64,000 nucleotides of DNA from Sphingobacteruim zhuxiongii (lineage in GTDB: Bacteria > Bacteroidota > Bacteroidia > Sphingobacteriales > Sphingobacteriaceae). A program made the position numbers and the translations under genes. Location of the stretch: positions 2,170,001-2,234,000 of the forward strand of contig NZ_CP045652.1 of the NCBI RefSeq assembly GCF_009557615.1, in the 5' to 3' direction. Positions 56,195 through 64,000 of this stretch are shown here, piece after piece; within the stretch, counting starts at the first letter, position 1; each line of letters begins with the position of its first letter. The notes under the pieces were generated by a model. It saw only the letters and a program-made list of their open reading frames with translations, was not told where the DNA came from and did no database searches.

Positions 56195-56584
56195 ATGTTT
56201 ACAGTACAGCAAATCGAGGAAGCGCATGCTCGTGTGAAAACAGGTGCTGATTTCCCTAAATATATTCAAGAGATTAAAGGTTTCGGTGTTTCAGCCTTTG
56301 AGTTTATCGTCAGCAATGGGGTAGAAGTATACCATGGCGTGGGCAGTTTTCAGGTGCAATCGCCAACGAAATACGAAACGCAGGATATTTCGCCTAGCGT
56401 CAATAAACAGCAATTTGCAAAAGAGCTGAAAGAACACCAAGAAGGGAAGTCTGATTTTCCATATTTCGTCAAAATGTGTGCTGAAAATGGCATCGCCTCC
56501 TGGAAGGTCGATCTCGAAAAATATACCTGTACCTATTTTGATAGCGAAGGAAAGAAACTACTTAGCGAAAATATTCCCGCTTAA
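56195..56584 (+). CDS. DUF1398 protein
   Basis: The 129-residue protein has FTVQQIEEAHARVKTGADFPKYI, VSAFEFIVSNGVEVYHG and FPYFVKMCAENGIASWKVDLE, all DUF1398 (YbcV-like) blocks. No function is known. It is 18 bases behind cstA, so it belongs to that transcript. Confidence 0.88.
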   Translation: MFTVQQIEEAHARVKTGADFPKYIQEIKGFGVSAFEFIVSNGVEVYHGVGSFQVQSPTKYETQDISPSVNKQQFAKELKEHQEGKSDFPYFVKMCAENGIASWKVDLEKYTCTYFDSEGKKLLSENIPA

Positions 56585-56601
56585 AATGGTTTAAAGTATG
56601 T

Positions 56602-56635
56602 AAAGGAGGCAATGTAGAAATTGCCTCCTTTTTTT
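56602..56635 (+). terminator. Terminator after the DUF1398 gene
   Basis: AAAGGAGGCAAT 56602-56613 pairs with ATTGCCTCCTTT 56620-56631, followed by a T-run. Confidence 0.9.
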
Positions 56636-56940
56636 ATGCAATGATGGCAAACGAAAGAACACATCTATTGCCGAAGTTTATATTGGGAAAAATAGGAAAA
56701 AACTTTTTTTTACATAGGCAAATTAAGCCTATACTATGGGAATGCTTCGAGACTGCTTCGGGAAAAAGCCGTCAGCTGCAAAAGGATTGTGATCGAATAT
56801 TCAAAGGATGAATTTACAATTCGAAGGTTACAGTCAAGGAATTGACAGGCTATGTCAACAGAAGAAAAGTGGTTATCAAGCTTTTCGTAATGATGTGATA
56901 TAGGGGTAGGACGAAGGGGTAAAAATGGATATACTGGTCA
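56636..56940. other. 305-bp gap with no supported gene
   Basis: The longest frame, 56641-56811 (56 codons), shows no family resemblance and is probably chance. The GCTTCGAGACTGCTTCG block near 56745 is a small internal repeat. Nothing else was identified. Confidence 0.4.
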
Positions 56941-56977
56941 AAAGAAAAGCCCTTATTAGACGATGCTAATAAGGGCT
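56941..56977 (-). terminator. Terminator after katG
   Basis: AGCCCTTATTAG 56948-56959 pairs with CTAATAAGGGCT 56966-56977; on the minus strand the stem is followed by TTTTCTTT. Confidence 0.85.
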
Positions 56978-57017
56978 TCTTGTCTTACTCGTGAAAGCCT
57001 AAGGCTTCCCGATGGTT

Positions 57018-59312
<2,295 letters not shown>

Positions 59313-59450
59313 CTATTGAATGTTTTTATATAATATGTCTAATTGATCTATATCTAGGCGTATAAACAATGGTTGCGTACCTCTGTTTTAATCGCTTGAC
59401 TAAAATTACCAAAAAGAAATTAAAGAATGATTATAGATTGAGGGAAAACT

Positions 59451-59498
59451 ATAGAAAATACCTATTGAAACTTTAGATATATAATAGATGAAATCTAT
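59451..59498. promoter_or_regulatory. OxyR-like binding site array upstream of katG
   Basis: ATAG 59451, CTAT 59462, TTAG 59473, ATAG 59484 and CTAT 59495 start exactly 11 bases apart. The pair ATAG-ATGAAAT-CTAT (59484-59498) fits the OxyR consensus ATAGnTnnnAnCTAT. Peroxide induction of katG is therefore inferred. No oxyR gene lies in the window. The rest of the 263-base gap holds no gene. Confidence 0.5.
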
Positions 59499-59563
59499 AT
59501 GTTGTTATTTTCTTAAAAGATAAGGATAGATTGTTCCATTATATAGGTAAATAGCGCTAATGC

Positions 59564-59956
59564 TTAGGTTTTGACTAATTTGATATGGGGATGTTCGGCA
59601 ATAATCTCTAAAATCATTTGCATATAGGTTTGTCCTTGGTTATGTTTGAGCTCTAGTATTTTCTCATGTAAGAGTTTTGAGTTAAAGATCTCAGGATGTT
59701 GGAGTTTTTCCTTATAAAACTTTATGGTAAACGTTTTGCCGAAGCACCTTTCGTTTTCGGCAAAATTCTTCCATTCCAACCGAATGGGTTCCGAGCCTTT
59801 GATAATTCCGACACCGCCGTACAAGATATCGCTGAGGGCATCTAAGCTTTCGCCAATTTCCCAATCTTCATTGGCCATTAATACCCGATTGATTTCTTCA
59901 AACAAGGATTGCTTATCGTGAATTAGAAATCCGTTTAAAATAATTTCCTTTTCCAT
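59564..59956 (-). CDS. Barstar-family protein, orphan
   Basis: The 130-residue protein opens with IILNGFLIHDKQSLFEEINRVLM (in parts) and has EDWEIGESLDALSDILYGGVG, the helix-loop patterns of barstar (the barnase inhibitor), with an acidic face. Barstar proteins block secreted ribonucleases or polymorphic toxins. No toxin gene is adjacent, so it may be an immunity orphan or act on a distant or foreign toxin. It stands alone between the katG regulatory region and the next operon. Confidence 0.8.
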   Translation of the reverse strand: MEKEIILNGFLIHDKQSLFEEINRVLMANEDWEIGESLDALSDILYGGVGIIKGSEPIRLEWKNFAENERCFGKTFTIKFYKEKLQHPEIFNSKLLHEKILELKHNQGQTYMQMILEIIAEHPHIKLVKT

Positions 59957-60011
59957 GGTAGAATTTACAAAATAAATCCGACCTGTCGTGAGAATTTGTT
60001 ACGGTTTGTGG

Positions 60012-60407
60012 CTAAAATAAGGCAATTACTGAAAATATATAGGTTAAGTAAAGCCAGAGAATAGCAAATAAAATATGGATAATCGTTTCTTTTCGTTTAC
60101 CTCGCCATAGGCTAGGAGAGTAGACAAAGAATTGGAATAGCAGTCGTAAAAACCAGAATATTGCTAGTCCTAGGCAGATACGGTTTCCGAGCGGGCTATA
60201 GATAAGATCGGCCGTTGAAGATAGGCAGAGTATGCCCAGCAGCAAAAGTACCAAGGCTAAGAAAAAAGTATGAACCTCCAACATTTGCCGATTGATTAAC
60301 GCTATAGGTTGCAGGTCTTTCTTCCAACCAAAGTAACGAGGAAAGAAGGCATGAATACAGGCTAAGATGATGCAGAGGATTCCAATCAGTTTGATATGTA
60401 ATTCCAT
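60012..60407 (-). CDS. Four-helix membrane protein
   Basis: The 131-residue protein has four hydrophobic segments (about 6-22, 46-66, 74-95, 108-128), with an FPRYFGWKKDLQPIALINRQML segment (in parts) after the first. I do not recognise the family. It follows the methyltransferase gene by 5 bases and ends the operon. Confidence 0.7.
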   Translation of the reverse strand: MELHIKLIGILCIILACIHAFFPRYFGWKKDLQPIALINRQMLEVHTFFLALVLLLLGILCLSSTADLIYSPLGNRICLGLAIFWFLRLLFQFFVYSPSLWRGKRKETIIHILFAILWLYLTYIFSVIALF

Positions 60408-60412
60408 GTAGA

Positions 60413-61153
60413 TTATTTCTTTAGACTATAGCTGATGATGAAAGGATTGATTTTTCGATGGGCAACGATTCTTAATCCCGCTTCCTTAAATATACGACGC
60501 CAGCAGCCATCGCTGTAAAAATGGAAAAAACCAATTTGGAAGGCAAGGAAATTATTCAAGTCGCGAAGATGTTCCGTGATCATGATGCTCCCATCCGTAG
60601 TCAATGTACAGGCAAGCTCCTTTAGAAATAAGACTCTTTCCTGCGGATCACGAATTTCATGGGCGGCGAAGATGCAGCAAATCAAATCGAATGTTTCGGT
60701 CTTAAAGGGTAAGTCACTGCTGTTGACACTAATCGTGTCAGCTGGCGCAGGGTATCGCTTTCGAGCGCGTTTTATAGATACCTCGGTATGTTTTTTTGGA
60801 TCGTAGAAGTCTGCTGCATAAACTACGGCATCGGGGAATTTGCGACGTAGTAATTCGCTTGTTTCATCAAATCCGGCATTTACGTTTAATATTTTTGTTG
60901 CAGCCAAGTTTTGGATCCAATTTAACTGGTATAAATCGGAGTAATCATAAATATAGTAGGAGATGAGGAGGGAACTCAGGATGCTGAAGCTGGCGAGTCC
61001 AAGTCCTAGAAAGGCAATCCTTTGGAGGTCTTCGCTGAAATAGGGAAGGATCATCAGGACGACGATAAAGAGCAGGATGGCCAGCACATAGAAATGCCAA
61101 TTAAAGCGCAATATATTGCTAACGCCTTGAAAGCGACTTCTCTTTATTTCCAT
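60413..61153 (-). CDS. Class I methyltransferase with N-terminal membrane helices
   Basis: Residues about 20-75 contain two hydrophobic segments (FYVLAILLFIVVLMILPYF, GLGLASFSILSSLLISYYI), then a Rossmann-type SAM domain with KILNVNAGFDETSELL (a modified motif I), AVVYAADFYD (motif II), FDLICCIFAAHEI and a SIMITEHLRDLNNF block. The glycine-poor motif I is odd. The ATG at 61153 has GGAAAGG upstream at good spacing; 61177 is an alternative. It overlaps the DUF2071 gene by 10 bases. Confidence 0.78.
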   Translation of the reverse strand: MEIKRSRFQGVSNILRFNWHFYVLAILLFIVVLMILPYFSEDLQRIAFLGLGLASFSILSSLLISYYIYDYSDLYQLNWIQNLAATKILNVNAGFDETSELLRRKFPDAVVYAADFYDPKKHTEVSIKRARKRYPAPADTISVNSSDLPFKTETFDLICCIFAAHEIRDPQERVLFLKELACTLTTDGSIMITEHLRDLNNFLAFQIGFFHFYSDGCWRRIFKEAGLRIVAHRKINPFIISYSLKK

Positions 61154-61878
61154 TGTTCGACCTTTCCTTTCTTCCAATGGTAGGGTATATTGTATATAGC
61201 AAATGCGTTTGCTAGTTTATAGAAGCTTAATCCGAGTGTGTCTAAGAAGTTAAAATTGAAGGATTCTACATCTACGGGTTTTGGAACCCAATCTTCGCGA
61301 AGGCCTTCGATGATGAGTACCTTTTTGCTGTCTGCATCATAGGTAAAGGTAAAAGGCAGCGGACCAGCAAATCGTCGAGCTTCCTTCCAATCTTGAAAGA
61401 CCGATCCCTCGGGTAATGCTACCTCGTCAGCAGTTTTACGGATCTTGACTTGAAACTGCGATTTACTGGAGGAAATCGTTTCGCTGCTCGTGGTGCTTTG
61501 CTGCTGTATATCCGTTGTTGTATACCGATATTCGGTAAACAAGTTGCCAAAGAACGTCATCCTGCGACTATCAGTTTCTGATTTCAGAATGTATAGCCCC
61601 CGCAGGCGCTTCCCTTGCGCATTGGTATAGCGCACGAAGACTCGATAGCCAACTAGAAAGAAGTCGCTTCCCATTATTTTTGGAAATCCCTTTGGGCGTA
61701 GATTTTTGGTTTGCACCATTGCCACGGCAATAAATGCCCATTGATCCTGATGGGTATCTAAGCTTAAGCAGGGCGGAATTAGCGCGGCTACTTCTTCTTT
61801 AGGTACCGCAAAGGTCAATACAAGGGAACGCTCAAAGAATGCTTCCACAGCGAAAGGATGTTCTTTTAAGCGATTCAT
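61144..61878 (-). CDS. DUF2071 (YqjF-like) protein
   Basis: The 244-residue protein starts with RLKEHPFAVEAFFERSLVLTFAVPKE and has IPPCLSLDTHQDQWAFIAVAMV, RGLYILKSETD and FNFNFLDTLGLSFYKLANAF, all DUF2071 patterns. Such proteins have an acetoacetate-decarboxylase-like fold; the substrate is unknown. It overlaps the DoxX gene by 4 bases and the methyltransferase by 10, a coupled operon. Confidence 0.82.
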   Translation of the reverse strand: MNRLKEHPFAVEAFFERSLVLTFAVPKEEVAALIPPCLSLDTHQDQWAFIAVAMVQTKNLRPKGFPKIMGSDFFLVGYRVFVRYTNAQGKRLRGLYILKSETDSRRMTFFGNLFTEYRYTTTDIQQQSTTSSETISSSKSQFQVKIRKTADEVALPEGSVFQDWKEARRFAGPLPFTFTYDADSKKVLIIEGLREDWVPKPVDVESFNFNFLDTLGLSFYKLANAFAIYNIPYHWKKGKVEQWK

Positions 61879-62258
61879 AAGTTTTTCGGTTTTAACTTAA
61901 ACTCATTATAATAGATTAAGGTCATAAAGGCGAAGGCAAAGACGATATTGAAATGCCCCCATAGTAAGAGATCCGATGCTAGGGAGAATTCGATGATGTT
62001 CATGCTGCCAATCACAAGGATTTGCAATATGGCACATAGCTTGGATCGCCATCGGCTGAGTATCCAGACCACCATGACAAGCTCCGACATTCCAATCAAA
62101 ATAGTAAGTGGGCGGCCATAGGAATCACCGAGAATGCGTTCTACAATCTCTTGATGCCGAGGGGTAAGGTTTAGTATTTTGCAGAACAGACCGTTAAGCA
62201 ACCAGATTAGGGCTATGAAGTATTGAATGAAGCGGTAGGTAGTTCCTGCTTTCGTCAT
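61875..62258 (-). CDS. DoxX-like membrane protein
   Basis: The 127-residue protein has four membrane helices (about 9-27, 49-66, 73-91, 98-117) and LIWLLNGLFCKILNLTPRHQEIVERILG (in parts), the pattern of DoxX-like family proteins, which are small quinone- or redox-linked membrane proteins. It is the first gene of the four-gene operon. Confidence 0.78.
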   Translation of the reverse strand: MTKAGTTYRFIQYFIALIWLLNGLFCKILNLTPRHQEIVERILGDSYGRPLTILIGMSELVMVVWILSRWRSKLCAILQILVIGSMNIIEFSLASDLLLWGHFNIVFAFAFMTLIYYNEFKLKPKNL

Positions 62259-62373
62259 ATATATTCGCTCTTCTATTATAGGATAAGCGATTATTCAATG
62301 CTGCATATAGCATCCCTTCGCTTTTCCAATTCGAATATAAGATTTTACGTTTATGTAGCAGCGTTTTGTTTGC

Positions 62374-62721
62374 TTAATTGCCTCCAAAAGTAATTAAGTT
62401 GCTGTCGGGATCGAGAATAGAAAACTCCTTTCCCCAGGGTTTTTGCTGTAATGGCGCATTAGGGTGAATAGCCACTTTATTGTTAATGTATTCGGCATAA
62501 AGACCGTCAATATCATTGGTACGGATATAGATCATTCCGTAGTTCTCTTTGGGATTGAGGGCTTTAAATTCGAACAAATGCAGCTCAATCTGATCTTTGC
62601 TCAGCATCAGGTAACCATCGTAGACAGCGCCAAGTTGACGGAAACCAAGTTGGTTGCTGTAGAAAGCTTTACTAATTGCGATATCGCGCGAAGGAATTTT
62701 TGGATGGATGTTAGTCAGCAT
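62374..62721 (-). CDS. VOC-family (glyoxalase/bleomycin-resistance-like) protein
   Basis: The 115-residue protein has IPSRDIAISKAFYSNQLGFRQLG, IELHLFEFK, MIYIRTNDIDGLYAEY and EFSILDPDSNLITF, the beta-alpha-beta-beta-beta units of the vicinal oxygen chelate fold. Metal ligands His, Glu and possibly Asp are consistent. The reaction is not readable; it may bind a small ligand such as bleomycin-like molecules. It stands alone. Confidence 0.85.
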   Translation of the reverse strand: MLTNIHPKIPSRDIAISKAFYSNQLGFRQLGAVYDGYLMLSKDQIELHLFEFKALNPKENYGMIYIRTNDIDGLYAEYINNKVAIHPNAPLQQKPWGKEFSILDPDSNLITFGGN

Positions 62722-62800
62722 AGATTTGTGGTTAAATAGTTAAGTAAGGTAATAACAATATTTTGTTGATTTAGTTTGGATCACTGCCGGTTAAAATAAT

Positions 62801-62826
62801 GCCGCTTTTGCAGTTGCTAAAGCGGC
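62801..62826 (-). terminator. Hairpin after the DUF4919 gene
   Basis: GCCGCTTT 62801-62808 pairs with AAAGCGGC 62819-62826. The T-run downstream on the minus strand is weak (ATTATTTTA), so this is a modest terminator. Confidence 0.5.
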
Positions 62827-62929
62827 GAATACTACTTACGGGATTTTGATATTGGCGACTTCAACGCATTCATTATTCAAAAAGGAAATTCTAAAATGCT
62901 TAACATTGTCGTATAATTTACAGGTGTGA

Positions 62930-63586
62930 CTACATCTTTAACTTTTTATAGCCTTCAAAGACCTTGGAGACATCAAAATAGAATGTTCTTTTCGTTCCGT
63001 CTTCCATTACGACGTCCAATTGATCGCATAAACCGCCTTCTGTTACTAAACTTTGCTTTTCTTTGTTGGCTTTGAGGATATGTAAAACAAAATACTCTTC
63101 GGACACTTGAATCACTTTCCATCCAGTTGCACAGGATCTTCCATCACCACTGGTGATGATCGACTGAAAAAGCCCCAATTGTATGTTTAGATATTTTTCA
63201 AAATTATCTTTATCGTCCTGATCCTGATAGCAATGCCTTAATATTTTGTGTGCATCTAGACTGGTGTAATCAAAACTGAGAATTTGTTTGGCAAGCTTCA
63301 TTGCTTCCTGATAATTCTCATTGTGATATTCCTGATACATTTCTGTTTTAAGTTGATTTTGCAAGACAATTTGTTTGGTTGCTAGGATAAATTGCTCACT
63401 TTCGATAAAAGAAAATCGGAAGTCCTGGTAATCGATATCTGTATCGCCTGCTTCTAACTTGGTGACATACTCACTGTACTTATCCTGAAAGTTCGGGATC
63501 GTAATTTTTGTGCTGTCTTGCGCATTGGCGATTAGCAGTTGTACCGCAATAAAGAGGGTGAGGATTAATTTCATTTTCATAATCAT
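62930..63586 (-). CDS. DUF4919 exported protein
   Basis: A signal peptide (about 1-22, ending ANA) is followed by IPNFQDKYSEYVTKLEAGDTDIDYQDFRFSF (in parts), a DUF4919 pattern, with TPR-like helices (EAMKLAKQILSFDYTSLDAHKIL in parts, ENFEKYLN-like) and a C-terminal beta segment. Function unknown. It stands alone with a hairpin after it. Confidence 0.8.
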   Translation of the reverse strand: MIMKMKLILTLFIAVQLLIANAQDSTKITIPNFQDKYSEYVTKLEAGDTDIDYQDFRFSFIESEQFILATKQIVLQNQLKTEMYQEYHNENYQEAMKLAKQILSFDYTSLDAHKILRHCYQDQDDKDNFEKYLNIQLGLFQSIITSGDGRSCATGWKVIQVSEEYFVLHILKANKEKQSLVTEGGLCDQLDVVMEDGTKRTFYFDVSKVFEGYKKLKM

Positions 63587-63683
63587 ATGGGTTTATATGC
63601 TTATGATGATAAAAACTTGCGAATTCCATAAGTGTAGGAGCTTCGACTCTTCCTTAAATGCCGAAATTCTCTTTTGAAAATAA

Positions 63684-63735
63684 AAAACCAGTATTTCAAT
63701 AAACCTTTAGGGGAATAACTGAGATACCGGTTTTC
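63684..63735 (-). terminator. Terminator after the alpha/beta hydrolase
   Basis: AACCAGTATTTCA 63686-63698 pairs imperfectly with TGAGATACCGGTT 63720-63732 (two mismatches); a T-run follows on the minus strand. Confidence 0.7.
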
Positions 63736-63760
63736 TAAATTGAAATTGAACTGCTATTTC

Positions 63761-64000
63761 TTATTTAAAGAGCGCATCTTTCAATCCTAATGCTGCTTGC
63801 TGCGTAGCGAACTGCACAGCTGCAATATGATTAAGCGGATTTAAGAGGCCGTAATCATGTATAAATCCATTGAACGTCTGAATGCAGGTTGATACACCTG
63901 CCTCATCGAGTTTTCGAGCGTAAGCTAGTCCTTCATCGAATAAGATATCATTCTCCGCCAAATGAACGAGAGCTGGCGGTAGCCCTCTGAGTTTATCAAG
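63761..64000 (-). CDS. Alpha/beta hydrolase, C-terminal part only (cut by window edge)
   Basis: The frame is open to base 64000, so the gene begins outside the window. The visible 79 residues match the C-terminus of HSL-type alpha/beta hydrolases: LRGLPPALVHLAENDILFDEG, with the acid of the triad (Asp in AENDIL), and NGFIHDYGLL with the catalytic His. The nucleophile Ser lies outside. It is probably an esterase or lipase. Confidence 0.8.
   Translation of the reverse strand, partial: LDKLRGLPPALVHLAENDILFDEGLAYARKLDEAGVSTCIQTFNGFIHDYGLLNPLNHIAAVQFATQQAALGLKDALFK

Noticed and set aside
56641..56811. 56-codon frame after the DUF1398 terminator
   Set aside because: No family resemblance, right behind a terminator and without a promoter.

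Overview
The window looks like chromosome of a Bacteroidota species, most likely Sphingobacteriaceae (Sphingobacterium or a close relative). The support is a 286-residue primary sigma factor, promoters of the TAnnTTTG (-7) type, a SusC/SusD pair behind an ECF sigma/FecR pair, an alt-GlmU-type sugar nucleotidyltransferase, DUF4836 and DUF3098 proteins, a LysS with a C-terminal extension, and weak Shine-Dalgarno sites. No rRNA, CRISPR array or insertion sequence was found. Two tRNA genes are present.

Layout. 1-~4970 is the right end of an integrated mobile element: a truncated membrane protein, a highly structured leader followed by a stand-alone pseudo-receiver, an ArdA antirestriction protein, a 53-residue small protein and a large serine recombinase whose 3' end runs into the tRNA-Lys(TTT) gene. 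5.1-6.8 kb holds an SPFH protein with an Arc-type ribbon-helix-helix partner and a LapA-like protein. 6.9-9.4 kb is a compact operon of a cysteine-synthase-fold PLP enzyme, a permuted NlpC/P60-like protein and PanD. 9.7-14.1 kb carries envelope proteins including a DUF4836 protein. 14.2-18.2 kb (minus) is ftsX-DUF3098-uppP and truB-ribF. 18.4-22.1 kb holds leuS, a duplicated terminator segment and tRNA-Arg(CCG). 22.1-25.5 kb (minus) is a His-rich protein/TonB receptor/lipoprotein operon that looks like metal uptake. xerD, an M16 peptidase and lysS follow.

32.3-36.8 kb holds rpmE2 and then a packed run of alt-glmU, tpiA, prmA and mpl. 36.9-40.98 kb has two small XRE regulators, the primary sigma gene, fmt and a LolC/E-like permease. 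41.1-44.5 kb pairs a CPA2 antiporter with icd. 44.9-56.6 kb is an ECF sigma/FecR/SusC/SusD unit with a secreted protein, a Tat-exported FAD-dependent oxidoreductase, CstA and a DUF1398 protein. 57-64 kb (minus) holds katG with an OxyR-like site upstream, an orphan barstar, a DoxX/DUF2071/methyltransferase/membrane-protein operon, a VOC protein, a DUF4919 protein and the 3' end of an alpha/beta hydrolase.

How the parts work together. Most of the chromosome-like portion is housekeeping: tRNA charging and modification, translation, peptidoglycan precursor and recycling enzymes, cell division and central carbon metabolism. The accessory parts most worth following are the element end at tRNA-Lys with its large hairpin leader and Asp-to-Glu receiver, the PLP enzyme/papain-fold/PanD operon, the TGCAA-N5-TTGCA operator over the His-rich operon promoter, and a family of intergenic TAGATATTAG-type repeats associated with a TTGAAAGNCTTTCAA palindrome near leuS, tRNA-Arg and lysS. 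All functional calls come from reading the sequence and family knowledge; no database search was run.
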